This document shows, one piece after another, positions 12,276 to 24,504 of a DNA stretch of 64,000 bases. The notes beneath the pieces were generated by a model that was not told the DNA's origin, did not search any database, and saw nothing but the letters and a program-made list of their open reading frames with translations. A program made the translations under genes and the position numbers. Source of the stretch: Parelaphostrongylus tenuis (taxonomy: Eukaryota > Nematoda > Chromadorea > Rhabditida > Metastrongylidae); the NCBI GenBank assembly GCA_019055375.1, contig JAHQIW010000269.1:1-64000 (forward strand), written 5' to 3'. Each line of letters begins with the position of its first letter. Positions within the stretch are counted from its first letter, which is position 1.

Positions 12276-12323
12276 GGATTCTTACATTATTGTGCAAGTG
12301 GATTCTTACATTATTGTGCAAGC
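12276..12323. repeat. Tandem duplication, 24-bp unit
   Basis: GGATTCTTACATTATTGTGC followed by AAGT (second time AAGC) occurs twice back to back. Confidence 0.85.
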
Positions 12324-12710
12324 GGAAATAATTACATAGCCACTGGACAAAACGCAGTGGTGGAGAATTTGATAGTACGCATAATTATTCTTGTTCAACG
12401 CCGTCTTGTGTCAGTTTTTCCGGTGAATTTATCACCCACTGTGTATGGGCAGACCTGTTTAAAGAGCCATGTTCTTCGGCCATTAAAGTACCTTTACAGA
12501 GCTGCACAGGAGTCCTATCGAAACGTTGTCGCTCACCATTTACAGAAGAACACTACAAAATCCCCAACCATTAACCAAAACACACGTAAATTCGAAGACC
12601 CGTAAAACCGTAGCATAAAGTTGACACTTTCAGAAAAAGTCGGCGTGCCGATAAAAAGCTGAATTTTTTTATCTTAGAAGATAAATGTTATAAATAATTT
12701 TGACATCATA

Positions 12711-12930
12711 AAAAAATTTTCCATGGATATATTAAGAAATCATACTTTTCGAAGAAACATTCGCCTTTCAATGATCTTCATGAAAATGGTTCTTTTTCCT
12801 TCCCAAATATTTATACGAAAAATTTCCCTTAGATAGATTAGGAAATCAAACTTTTCAAGGTACATTCGCTCTCAAATAATCCAATGAAAAAGTTTTTTCC
12901 CTGCAAATATACGAAAAATTTCTCACAAAT
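12711..12930. repeat. Two diverged tandem copies of about 100 bp
   Basis: Both copies run through AAAAATTT(T/C)CC, a TTA(A/G)GAAATCA block, ACATTCGC and ATATACG in the same order; a third copy begins at 12915. Confidence 0.7.
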
Positions 12931-14374
12931 AAGTTGTCAGGTTCTGTCTTAAAGAACTGTATAAGTTCACTGATAACCTTCACGTACACTTCTTATAGAG
13001 CAGAAATGGATCTCATTTGGTGGAGATTAAGAAGACGGCCTGTTCAACTCATGATAAGACATTTTCTTGATTTTCATTGAAACTATCAAGAATACTATTT
13101 CGAAACCATACGAAAATGACAGTCCATGCACTTAAATACTCACAAAGAATGACTTTGAGGCGTATTTTTGTGACGAAATAAGACAAATAATCTGCAATCA
13201 CATAAATCAGTAACGATGACGAACGAACGGGAAATTTTACACCATATTTGAGGCGGCACGGGGTGAATTCCTGTTTGATGGCTTTTATTTTGCTATGATG
13301 TGTCATCACAGTCGCAGTCTCATCATATATGGGCATCAACTCGTTATTGATACAAAAACATAAATTCTATAAACTTCACATATTTTGGTGGCAATTTTCG
13401 TATTTCGACATTTTTCGTGATTCATTTGTTATTTACTCAAAAGAATTAATTGATCAACAACATAGCAGCCATCACGATCACTAATTGCAACGATTTACAG
13501 GGTAGATCATGGATGCCTTCCTCTCAAAGAAGATGAGGATAGAGATCAAAGAAGTCGGTGGGGTTATACTTAAGCTGATTGTAATCTTCAAATATTTCTC
13601 CTCCAGATGCTGCTTCAGGAAGCGGAAGAGACGACAATTCGATATAGCAATATTAGGGCTGTACGGTGGATGTGGTACAGTGGTCTAGCTCAGTTTCTCC
13701 GACAAGAGTGCAATGTGAGGTCGAGGGTTGTCCTGGAGAAAAGCAACCACAATCGTTTCGGACGCTTCTTTCACATGTTCCAGCCATCTTCCGGAGCTGC
13801 TCTCCGCAAACGTCCGCACTGAGTGCTGCTTGTTGTGGAGTAGTTTCCAAAACAGCATGCCCTGCCAATCCGGAAAAACAGCGAGGCTATGGTGCGGAAG
13901 AAATTATGAGACAATCTAAACAGGTGCGTACAGAGTGTCAATAGAGCTATAGACCTTATAATACATACAGAGCAGTCGAATCAATCCTGTGCCAGAGCAT
14001 ATCAAACTTTTCGTATTTCTAAAAGAAGACTCTTTCTGCATAAGTCGGGAGAAGGCCATAAGTCACTGTACAAGTGACGTATATATTAAGTCACTCTACT
14101 GTCTGCAGTGGAGTTGAGTTTATGGAGCATAACTCGAGAATTGATTACTCTCAAACTCTTCATCTTTTACGATCTTGTTATAACTTATATTTCACCTCAT
14201 CGTAATACTAAGTCTACTGGATTTAGAAAAACTTTTCGAATCTCTTCTAGAATCCTACACCATTTTTGGATCTTTTCTAAAATACTACCACATCATATTT
14301 TACTGTAAAAATCAGGTAATGCTGTTGTCAAATGTTTTTATTCTTACTATCTGAACGTATAAGTCAAAATCAAT

Positions 14375-15295
14375 ATCAATCAGGCTTTCTTCTCTAGTGG
14401 CATGAACAACGCTACCGGTTTCTCTGCACACTCCACCAAACACCCACTGCTGGGGAAGGAAACGGCCGACGTGGTTCTTGCGCCTTGAGAACAGGAGTAA
14501 CAAGATGCTGCTACTGGGTTTGATGGACAGAATCCGAGACGAAGAAACTGCCCTCGCTTTTCTGCAGGGCTATGGAGTGGTGGATAACTCGAGAATTTGC
14601 GCCAATGGTCACGAGATGAAGGCAAACTTCGGAGAGAATCCTCATTGGCCAGGGTGGGCACATTCTTTTAGAACTCTAACATGAAGTTCCGCGTGCCGGT
14701 CACCTTCCTCTAATTGTGGGCAAACGAGAAGCCTGTCGTTGAGTTCTGCCACACCTCACTGGGCATCGTCGCGCAGACTGTGGTCGAGTGGTCCAACTTC
14801 ATGAGAGACATTTGCGCGGATAGCGCCATCAAGCACGGAACGATCGTCGCCGGTGGCGAAGGGCTGACTGTGGGAACCTTGTTCTCTAGGCGCAAGAACC
14901 ACGTCGGCCGTGTCCTTCCCCAGCAGTGGATGTGGTGGAGTGTGCAGAGAAGCCGGAGAAGTGTTCTTGGAAAAGGTTCCTGATTGTTTGGCTTAGACAC
15001 TTCTAAAGGTCATCAATGGCGGCATCGCCCCTGGAACGACCAACATATTGGACAGTTGGAGGGCGTACAATCTGATTCAGAACCAGAAGGACAAGGACTA
15101 TGAGCAATTCCGCGTCAACCATCGTCACCACTTCGTCGACGAAGAGACTGGTGTTAGTGTGGGACGAGCCGCACTCTTCTCGACACGAACCTGGCAGAAT
15201 TTGCTTGGTGACGCATGGTCAAAAGTCGGGGTCGCTATCCATCCGAGGCACTTCTCAGTTTTCACAATGGATTCGAACCGTATATCTTTTTAGCG
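14375..15295 (+). mobile_element. Merlin-type DNA transposon relic (IS1016/ISXO2-like transposase), with an inverted internal piece
   Basis: The plus strand carries pieces in the order of a Merlin transposase: LLLGLMDRIRDEETALAFLQ with a C-x-NGH block (14508-14625), KFRVPVTFL.LWANEKPVVE (14680-14740), VVEWSNFMRDICADSA (14778-14826), LFSRRKNHVGRVLPQQW (14880-14931), GGVCREAGEVFLEKVP (after a frameshift), NILDSWRAYN containing the second acidic residue, and VNHRHHFVDEETGV (to 15150). The first catalytic Asp region is worn, and frameshifts or stops occur near 14665, 14712 and 14935. At 14388-14493 the minus strand repeats the FSRRKNHVGR...QQWVFGGVCRETG block, so a piece of the element is inverted in front of its own N-terminus. 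Not active. Merlin elements are known from nematodes and other animals. Confidence 0.85.
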
Positions 15296-17992
15296 ACACA
15301 GGAGGCTGATATTACCTTAATACTTGTATACCTCACTAATTATGCAGTTGCTTTTCAACTGTTTCTGGTCAAACAGGCAACACTTAATTGTTTCCTTGTC
15401 AACCCTTAAAAGCTTCTGCTAGGTGAGATTTGCAGAAAGGTCAAATTTCCAGCGTTAATTTCCAACGATTACCAGCATATTTTGGTTTGTTATATCGTGC
15501 ACAAGTGGTCAGTTTATGATTTTGCCTAAGTACTTGAATTATTCATAAGTGTCATATACTGAATTATTGATTTTCTTGAATTTGGCATGGTCTTGGCATA
15601 ATTTTTTGCATCACTAGGGTTTCAAGCAACTAACGTTGGATTGGTATTCAAGACCTCAATGAAGAGATACATCGGAAGCCGACTTTCCTTTAAGACTATT
15701 TTTCGGGGAAAAATTTTGTCAAGAAAACCTCACCATGATCCAAAAAGGCCTGCGCTGAGCCCTGCTGCTCCAACATGCCATTTAAGTGAACAGTTGTGGA
15801 GATCCAGAAGAAATGTTCCATTGCGAGGCAAACACCAATGAGACAAAATGTGAGAGGATCGTTTTAAAAAAATTCATATGACTTAGGATTCAGTATAGCT
15901 GAGCTTCTACTTTTTGGAAACTTTTCAAATGCCTGATTCTACTGAACTATGTGTTTTTAAATATGATGTCCGATGCGCTTCTCTAGTACAAAGCGAAAAA
16001 TGAAATCAAATTTCGTGCTATTCTTCGCTGAAAGTGAAATTTACATTGTAAAACTTTGAATCTTTGAAGGAACCATGTTTATTACGTATCGTGCATCACA
16101 GAATATTTCCCTTCCACTTTTAGCCATTTCAATTCCGTACCAAGCTATTCCAACGTTTTTACAAGTAGGTTTGAAAACATTTCGCTAGGAAATTGTTTGC
16201 CCGGTTACAACTATGCGATCTCCAAGGCAACATGAAACCATCCCCTGGAAGTGTCGGAATCCTTTTCAGCATGATAGAGCTACGGTGAGGAGAAAACTAT
16301 GCTCAACATTCACAAACCCTCTTCTGCTCTTGCCATAACTGCACTAATGGCCATTATTGTTATCGAAAGATTAGAAGGCAAGATTCATCTTACTGTCACT
16401 AAGATTGAACTACTAATGAGAATATTTTTAATTCTATTAATGCTTAAACAAATAGAGGTAAAAAAATAAAAGATTCCTCCTCCCCTTCCGTTGATGTTAA
16501 CTGGTATAACTTCAGTCCATCAGTTGTCTAAATCAGGTACGTCAACATTTTTCAATGTCAACAAAAATAGCTGCCATTATGCTTTGAGTTTTGAAATTTT
16601 TATGGCCAGTTGAATGTCTTAGTGAAACGAGTAAATCGAATATATCTAAAAAGTTTTTAACACTTCCATTTTTTTTGGCTGACTGAAATTTCTTCCATTC
16701 ACCTGCAAAATATACCTCTAACACTAACACGGTTGTAAATCTTTTCATAGTCTTCCTGTGCAACAATTCCTGTGCAACAAGCTTCTGCTTCTCCCCAACA
16801 CCGCGTTTTTTTTTCTTGAGAGCCAAAACATTGCATTACCTTTTCTATTGGAACCTTGTATATGAGCGACTTATACTGATGATACATTAGCAAAAACGTG
16901 CAATTTGTCGGCAGTACAACTTCAGTTTCTCCTTTACTTCTTCTAGCGCAATGTTATTTTCATTCTGCTTATGAAACGTGTGATTACGTTTGATTATACT
17001 AATTGTTTAATCCCACGCAAGCTTGAAAATAAGGTAGTTCGCATTTGAATAGTCACTCCGGGCTCTAGCGAGAGACGATCTTTTGTATGAATACATTTTT
17101 TACTAAGACATTGATAACCACTCAAGAGGCGGTGTGGTCCTCCATTCCATCTAGCAGTAAGCGATCTTCATAATTTGCGCCATTTATGGAATTCCTACAA
17201 ATCATTAGCGAAGTGAAGGCTGCTTTCGTAACCGCCTCCTATTATCACCAAGGTTTTCTTTAAGCAACAGCGAACAAGTCCAGCGCAACCGCACCTTCTT
17301 CTTTGTGTGAACAATTAAACCATTGACAAGATCGTTGAAACCTCTTACGGAAAGCAGCAATAGTGGTAGTTATCTGAAGAAACTTAGGTTTCTATCGTGG
17401 TTTAAGGACACATTCAGTGCTAGTCAATGTTAAAATAGCAAAATATATTATAACTGCTACAAAGGTAGAAAGCGCCAATGTTTACACTAAAACCCACAGC
17501 TCTGGTGGGTAAAACCAAATGGTTACAAAAAATCTTATTTCGAAGTGTAACTAAAGATTTTCATTCTTATTGACATTTGCAGATATTTCAATCATATCCA
17601 TCTTCATTTACTGTGCCAACAACAATTTTCGTTCATACACTATGACAGATAATAAAGTTTAAAAACTGATTACATTATTATTTTGTGGCCACTCAGTTAG
17701 AGTAATACGGCATACATCTATAATTTCAACATTTCCTTAATCCATTGATTACACAAAAGTCATTACAATGCTCGAATATTCGAAAAGAATGAATGTTTGG
17801 TGAAAATGATGCTGCACACTGCATATAATACCTCTGCATCAGTGACCTACAAATATGACTCCACCGCTTTTTTTGCTGTAATAGTAGTAAGAAATAAAGA
17901 TACGCAAATCATGCTTTCTTTTGAAAATGCATTGAAACGCTATTTATTTGAATGTTTTTATATACAAATATTTTATTTGATGGTTTTTGCAG

Positions 17993-18318
17993 GACTTCGA
18001 AGATGACGACTTTTGTGGCCGGAAAACGCCATTGAGAGAGCATTACTTTGCAGATTTACTAACCAAAAGAAATTTCAATTGCTTGATTTTATTATCGCAC
18101 AATTTCACATTTTTTGCGAACATTTTGGTAGACATTTCGCCTATACTTGTTTCAAATGGAGCTGTCTTGGGAACAAATTCACTTGCTTTTCGTGCGCGAA
18201 TGGAGCGAAGGGGCAGAATGCTAGTGAAGTGGCGCACAAGATTGATAGAGCATGGAGCAAGCTCCATTTTGAAGCAAGAACAGGCAATGTGGATGCCAAA
18301 ATGTTTGCAGCAAAATAC
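17993..18318 (+). CDS. Isolated putative exon, product unknown
   Basis: A strong acceptor (TTTTTGCAG) and a strong donor (GTAAGT after AAATAC) frame 326 bases. Two frames are open for most of this: one starts DFEDDDFCGRKTPLREHYF, the other ends VAHKIDRAWSKLHFEARTG then NVDAKMFAAKY at the donor. If an indel links them, the exon would read from the first into the second. I recognise no family and found no partner exon. Confidence 0.25.
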
Positions 18319-18517
18319 GTAAGTGTAAGGTACTAAAGTCAAACAATTTCATTGCAAGAAGCACATTGGAAAGCCAAAACGGCATAAACTTTGCAATTTT
18401 GTTGCATGATAATGCTTAACTTCATTATGCAAAACCGATCGAAAGGTTTTAGGAGGTTTTACCTTACCCGCCTTACTCTCCCGACATTATATCTTCAAAC
18501 CACAACTTGAAATTGAC

Positions 18518-18620
18518 TTGAACCCAGATCTTACTCCTTCCGTGAGCATGTGCTAAACCGTTGCACCAACAGCACTCGTTTTGCACTCCACTCTTTCTAC
18601 GTTACAACGCATTATCTTTG
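18518..18620 (-). repeat. tRNA-like SINE, family C (inverted partner of 18815-18925)
   Basis: Minus strand reads GCAACGGTTTAGCACATGCT, then AGATCTGGGTTCAAGTC: A-box- and B-box-like blocks spaced as in a tRNA. The flanking CTCTACATCATTGG recurs next to the second copy. Confidence 0.5.
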
Positions 18621-18814
18621 CCAACCACTCTACATCATTGGGTTTATTTCAACGTCATAGCACTGCAATAGGCGGTCAAATAAGATGATTTCCGGATAAT
18701 TATTGAAACCCAATATCTGTCAACAAAAGTGGGCTCAATGTCGGTAATGACTGACCCGCCTTACCGTAGACGGTTGGCTGTTGACAGATAACGCGTTGCA
18801 TAGAAAGAGCGGTG

Positions 18815-18925
18815 TGCAAAACGAGCAACGTGCAATCGGTGTGGCGTGGTGCAACTGTTCAGCACATGCTCACGGAAGAAGTAAGATTTGGGCTCAAATC
18901 CCGGCTGATGCAAACGTTTTTGCAC
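18815..18925 (+). repeat. tRNA-like SINE, family C
   Basis: TGCAACTGTTCAGCACATGC followed by GGCTCAAATCCCGGC repeats the plan of 18518-18620 in the other orientation, and both are followed by CTCTACATCATTGG. Confidence 0.5.
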
Positions 18926-19019
18926 ACCACTCTACATCATTGGATATAAAAAACATGCAATTAAACATTTTTTATCGTACTTTCGAACAAGAAAAGACGG
19001 CTCTTTTACGTTTGGTTGC

Positions 19020-19260
19020 ACAGATTGTCAAGCGAATTTCCTACGCTGGACAAGAAGTTTTCTTTAAAAGTGTTAATAATCATTCGAAAGCTTGAATCTC
19101 GAGCAAGCACTGAGATTGACTGGTTTTTTAAGATCCTTTTAGCGCTGAAAAATTGAAATTTAACATCGGCTGCGTAATTCATTTGTTACTTTGCTGAAAA
19201 TGCGAAAAGCACATGAACGGTTAGAGAAAATCTTCTTGTATCTAAGAGAAACAATTTCTA
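19020..19260. repeat. Dispersed degenerate repeat, family D
   Basis: Carries the family signature, a TAATCATTCGAAAGCTTGAA block followed by a GCTGAAAAATTGAAATTTAAC-like block. Related copies lie at about 3240-3420, 5920-6110, 7040-7130, 9180-9660, 20160-20480, 23190-23430, 24290-24400, 31330-31740 and 52430-52700. Probably a non-autonomous transposon, but I could not fix its ends. Confidence 0.4.
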
Positions 19261-19614
19261 TTTAAATACACCTACCATAGGCGTCATCGATCGATGTTCG
19301 CGCCCACCCGCTCTCTGCCCTCAACCCCACCTCCCGTGACTTGCTCAAAGAACACTTGTTTCTCGTATATAAATTGATCGTATTTTCCTACCAAAAAGAC
19401 CTGTATGTCTTTATTTTTACAATATTTTAGCACTTTGGCACTTTATTCAATCCGTCACCGCCGTGTTTTTTTTTCACTGTGCATATCCCAGCACTTCTCG
19501 CACTGAGTTCGTTTTTTGTCTTCTTCTTGGTTGGCGTAGAATACTGGCTAAATAACTCTCCTTGCAATCTAAAGGATAGCCTTGCTGTGACGTACCATAG
19601 AACGTTGTTGTTGG

Positions 19615-19730
19615 CTGCCGGAGAGGTGGGGGAAAGGAGGGGGGGGGGAGGCGTGGGAGCGTGGCTCGGCCCACGGGTGCCGTGACGAGCATCACAACCA
19701 CTAGGCCATGGCGCCCTTTTGCAGGTGCAG
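19615..19730. other. G-rich block with potential quadruplex, next to a tRNA-like segment
   Basis: The plus strand has G5, then G10, then GGG runs at 19627-19652. At 19665-19725 the minus strand reads CATGGCCTAGTGGTTGTGAT, A-box-like, followed by GGGCCGAGCC, B-box-like. Confidence 0.4.
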
Positions 19731-20594
19731 GATTTTTTTTACTTTTATCACAGCAAGAAAATACGGCAGAGCCTTTTTTGCACCTAATGTATAATTTTTC
19801 AGTCATCAGTGTACATGGCGCTGGAACTTTCATAGAATTGTAGGATGGGCTTTGTTCTGTCGTTGACTGAGTACCGACTTTTATTGCTATGTGCTTTTAC
19901 AATGAGTGTTCTTAGCAAGAAATGATAGTCAGTTTCAGGAAAATACAATTTCTTCGAAGACATACTTCTCGAATTGACGATTGAGGAACTCTGAACGGCT
20001 TCATGCTTAAATCCCTTAATATAAGTTTCTCTCTGAAAGTCGTACAGTGCTGGAATTGTGTTGTCGAAATAAACTTTTAGACCACCTACGAAAGAAATCT
20101 AAAATAATTGGGAATGCCTTGCTTTTCCTAAAACGTGTTCTTCGCATCAAAAATTAGGATTTCTAGGACCACTTAGTGAAAAATGAAAAATACGCTAACA
20201 GAACTCCCTCAGCAAGAACTCCTCAATCTTTTAAGAACATAGAAAACATAGAAGGCGTAACAATGAAGTTTTTCAGAATTGAGTTTTACTATATAGTATC
20301 ACGAAGTTCGCTGTGAGTATTGAAGAAAGGAATAAGTATTCCACAGGCAAAACGTAATCTTCTTATCTCTGCTAGAACATAGTGTCGGAGCTTTTTAGAA
20401 ACCAGACTCTGTATGGAAAGCAGCATTTCTCAAGCTATCGAATGACTACAGTGAACTCAATCTGAATAGGAAATAAATGCTGCATAACAGTTAGAAATAT
20501 TTTAATTTTGGAAGTATGTGGCTTTTCTCTACGCAACATAGAAGGCTTTGTGATACACAAGCGCTCTTCTTACTCAAAACCATTTTATGAAAGT

Positions 20595-20812
20595 CTACTT
20601 CTGAACATGACATCGTTTTACCACGATAATTTTTTCCAAAATTCCAATTTCTTGAGCAATTTCCCATATTCCCATTGCAGCTTGTGATTCTACAAACTTT
20701 CCGCCACAGGGGCAGCGCGCAGCATGGCTTAATCCAGACCGTATCCTTTTCAAGGGTTGAACGAGTGCAGTTTGTTCATAATCTAGTAACGTCAAGATAA
20801 TTTTTGTCTTTT
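20595..20812 (-). CDS. Putative terminal exon, product unknown
   Basis: Acceptor TACTTTTCACAG opens a frame of about 72 codons to a TAG at 20595-20597. The residues look like real coding sequence: LLDYEQTALVQPLKRIRS, then RCPCGGKFVESQAAM with a CPCG pair that could bind metal, then GIWEIAQEIGILEKIIVVKR. No upstream exon could be identified in the next few kb of the minus strand and I recognise no family; it may be the tail of a decayed transposon protein. Confidence 0.35.
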
Positions 20813-20819
20813 CTGTGAA

Positions 20820-23800
20820 AAGTATCCAGCATTCACTGAATTAGAATCATTTTTCTTTCTTAATTACCAACCTTTCCAAGGTCATCCTTGATCCCGTATG
20901 GCCGTCCGGTAGTTCAGGTATAGCAACTCATACACATTCGTTGCTATTTTCTTTATACTTTACTTATATCAGTGACGTCACAACACAACAGACGGTTTAG
21001 GCAAGTTTAAAGGACGGAGGGCGAGCACGACAATGGGGTCTTGCACGGAGAATGATATGATGAATTTGATGCGCTGGCAATGGGCAGCGATACGCAGCTA
21101 ACGGCAGGCAAGCGGATTTTAGACCAGTCCACTGCGCCAATGCATCATTGCATCATTGTTTCTCTCACGCATATCTTCGTCGTTCCTTTCCATATTTTCC
21201 TTGTTGCCTATCTGTTACTAATTTAATGTTGTTCACGACCTAATGTGGCCGTAAGACAGAACATCGTTTTGTTGACGATATCGACCCACATCATATTGGA
21301 CGCAGGATTGTTTGCCACATTTAGCTAATGATTATCGATTACTTGATGCTTCAATGACGACTGTAATTACAAACTTGTACCATGTAGGCGAGCAGTATAG
21401 TGAGGGTCATGATCCACTCACCCCGAAAAGCAGGTATCAGGCTGTTGAAATCGGTCTTGATCAAACTATGCTGACACTAATATGACTTGTATAATATGCG
21501 CAAACCTTCAGCCTTGCATACCACTCCGGGCTTTCGTTTTTCCGAGACGACCGTGGTATCTCTCCAGGTCCCCGTCTCCTGGTCGCTGTTTGCAATCATT
21601 CTACTTATGAGCAACACTTCTCATGAATTTAGTCGTTGCTTTACGACCTCCGCTCTCATAAGTACACATGTCGTCATGTCACTGCTGTGGGACTGAGTAA
21701 GGATCGATAGGATCTTGATAGTTATCGATCAATTGCAGTAATACGTAATCTACCGTCGATCCGATACTGTGTATTGTTGATGGGTACTGATGTATAATTA
21801 TGTGATTATTGTTTCTTATAAATTGTTTTCTCGTGCTATAAATATGAATAATCCGCATGACAGGCACTCTATTCCACACTTCCACACCGAACACATCAAC
21901 AACTGAACCGAACATTCAATACTCGAGTCACTACAAATTTGGGCATTGACCTTCTCCACTGAACTACACTTGCTACACTAGGCCGAATTTCATTTATTAC
22001 AGAGAAACTAGCTTTTTAACAATAGACAACCTTATTCGACAATTTGAAGCACTGATGGTATGTGAACGTGAAAGGATTGCAGATAATAGTCTGCTTCACC
22101 ACTTTGCAGCGTTATTATGTGGTATGTTCAATGCTGCATGCTATATGCTACTGAAGCCGTTATACAAACAATGCTGTGATTTTGAAAATGTTTTCACAAC
22201 TAACGGTGTAAATCTCTCGACATTTTTTCGTATCCGAGCACTCTATGGGACAACTATGATTCACTGTAGAAACAGGGGATTGGATGGTAGGCTATTCTCA
22301 CTCATTTCCTGGTCAGTGAACTAGTTCGGGAATCGGCTTTTGTGTATCACTAGGTACAGAACAGAACATCTCCTGACCAGCATCTAAAGCAACATCTGTG
22401 ATCGACCGGCTGTCGATAGACTATAAAAGAAAGCATTTCAAACATGCGCACTGAAGTCAATATGTATGGTCAGTAGTGTGTTCTGACGTACAGGTCGAAA
22501 TTCGCATGCTCACCAAAGGGCTGAAACCATTCTCAAAGATTGTGCATAGCACGTTCATTGCATTTTGTCGTTTCAAAACTATCAAACGTGCCCAAATCAG
22601 AAGAATTTAGCGATGATGAAAAGTTCTAATCTGACATAGCAAATTCATATCCTCTTGCCAAAGAACAGCAATAGATTCTGTGTTCTTTCTTCCGTAGACT
22701 GCAGCGAGGATCCATAAACTCTTTGCAAACGTTGAACTTGAAGAAGGAAACATGCATATGTAGCTTATAACTTCTTTTAGTCAAGCTGTTGAGGAATGTC
22801 GTCTGGTAATAATCGCAAAGTTGAGAAAAACTTTATAGATACGGAGTTTGGCTGATTCGAGACTATGCATTCCAGCAGGCTTAGTGATACGCAAAACTCT
22901 AAATTTCATACGGAAGTTGAATTCACGTTTCACCCATAACAGGAGGTTTGCTACAATTGCTCCATTAAGGCCGAACCCTCTGTTACCATACTTGTTAGCG
23001 ATGTAAAATATCGAAACTGTCAGCAACCACTCGTCAACAGAGTCCTACAGAACATATATCGGCATTCAACCTAATTAAGCTCACAACTTCTTATGATTGG
23101 GAACCTCAATCAATTTTTATATGGCTTTGCATCCTTGGATATACAGTTTTAAAAATTTTTTTCAAGTGGGTACTTGTTCGTTACCACCAATCAATTTGAG
23201 TCCTTCGAAAAGAACGCTTTTCTAATTCGTTTCAGACTTCCTTCGATTATTTGATAGCTTTAAGTTAGGCAAGTAACTGTGCTTGCTTCCTGTAAAAGCG
23301 TTTATAGTGCGCGAGAGCAGCCATAGACTTTCACTAACCATTCGATAGCCTGATCTCAGTGATTTCGAGACTGCACATGGCTTAAGAAAAGTCCTTTCTA
23401 TTGTTTTGAAGCAGCTGAAAGGTAAGTTCCTTCTCTCATCGTGCATAACCCCACTTCTTTCGAGTCGTGTTGTGCGCAGTAAGGCTTAAAGCCACCTCGA
23501 AACCGCACACTTTTCGTTATTTATCCTATACTTTTCCGCTTTGTATAGATTTCAAGGTTTTCCAGATCAGAAATGTAGGAAAAGATTTTGCTCTATCATT
23601 CCGTGGTCTTCAGTTTCTATTTTCATAGAAATTATGGAAGAGTAAGGAGATTATAGCGAGATCTATTAGGCATAAGATTCCGAGTTGATTATTGTCATTT
23701 GGAGAAGAGTTGAGATAAACAGTGATGCGATCAATCCGGATAAATAGGTTATAGTCGGAAAAAGAATATAATGAATAGGAAATACAAAGCATGTTATGAG

Positions 23801-24430
23801 ACAGACGCAATAACATCAATTTCAAAACTGAAATGAACATTACAATACTTGTTGAGATGTTATGGTTGTACGTTTCAATAAAATTACTACATGGCTGAGA
23901 AGGCAAGGTAAAAATTGTGGTGATACGGTGAATAGCACTTAACGATGAGATCCCCGAGAAAGAAGATAGTGGATTATAAGTCCGTCAGGATTCTAAGTTC
24001 TACTCGTATCGCAGCATTCTTCTTGTTGTGGTTCACATTGTGACTTGAGATAAAATGAATAGCCATTGAGTAAACGTCGCAAAGTATTGACTTCTTATAG
24101 CATTTTAGGTAATATTCGGTTATGAGGGGCAAATGAAAAACCGATCTCATTCACTGGAGGGGAACTTTTCATAGGACATATCAAAGTTAGTAACCGTTCG
24201 AAAGCTGAGACTTCAGGCCATAGTCCCACGTCGCCGGATTTTGATAAAACCTTTTTTATGTTGCTAGAGGAAGACATTCCCTGTGTTGCAGACGCGCATA
24301 TTTCTACCCTGACAGAGCTCTTTCTTTGGACTATTAGTAATCATTCGACAGCGTAATCGCTTTTGACTTCAACGTTGTGCTTATATCCTAAAAAAAAACC
24401 GTTTCAGTGCAAGTGAGTAGGTAAAAAAAT
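20820..24430. other. Gene-poor stretch
   Basis: Dispersed repeat D near 23190-23430, a solo MITE arm at 24118-24260, and otherwise no supported gene. The frames at 21.5-23.9 kb lack splice sites and recognisable domains. Confidence 0.45.
24118..24260 (+). repeat. Solo left arm of the 6728/38179 MITE family
   Basis: ATGAAAAACCGATCTCATTC and the downstream GTCCCACGTCGCCGG match the left arms of the two complete copies; I see no right arm. Confidence 0.5.
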
Positions 24431-24441
24431 CGAAACACGAC

Positions 24442-24504
24442 GGGTTTTGTCCGACTGACGAGTTTGTAAGGACGAAACACGTGTATCAAGCTCTACAAGA
24501 GCCC
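24442..24504 (+). ncRNA. Hammerhead ribozyme motif, type I, core intact (copy A)
   Basis: Core CUGACGA (24455-24461), stem II GUU/GAC with loop UGUAAG, GAAA (24474-24477), a micro stem III CACGUG, then UA, with predicted cleavage after 24485. Inner stem I is GUCCGA against UCAAGC: the two pairs next to the core hold, then two mismatches. The outer stem GGGUUUU/AGAGCCC pairs, leaving an internal loop opposite loop II as in natural type I ribozymes. All invariant core bases are present. Flanked downstream by the shared repeat end CAAATAATAATGAAAGGATC. Confidence 0.75.

Larger units (their letters stand above)
11045..14370. other. Gene-poor stretch upstream of the 10.2-11.0 kb gene
   Basis: Holds the AT microsatellite (11310-11480), a SINE-like fragment (11918-12003), a 24-bp duplication (12276-12323), diverged tandem copies (12711-12930) and a tRNA-like segment near 13665-13735. 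I see no supported gene. Confidence 0.5.
15420..20590. other. Gene-poor stretch with SINEs and one isolated exon candidate
   Basis: Holds the exon candidate at 17993-18318, the inverted SINE-C pair, a degenerate dispersed repeat at 19020-19260, and a G-rich block with a tRNA-like segment at 19615-19730. I see nothing in 15.4-17.9 kb beyond ordinary AT-rich sequence. Confidence 0.45.
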
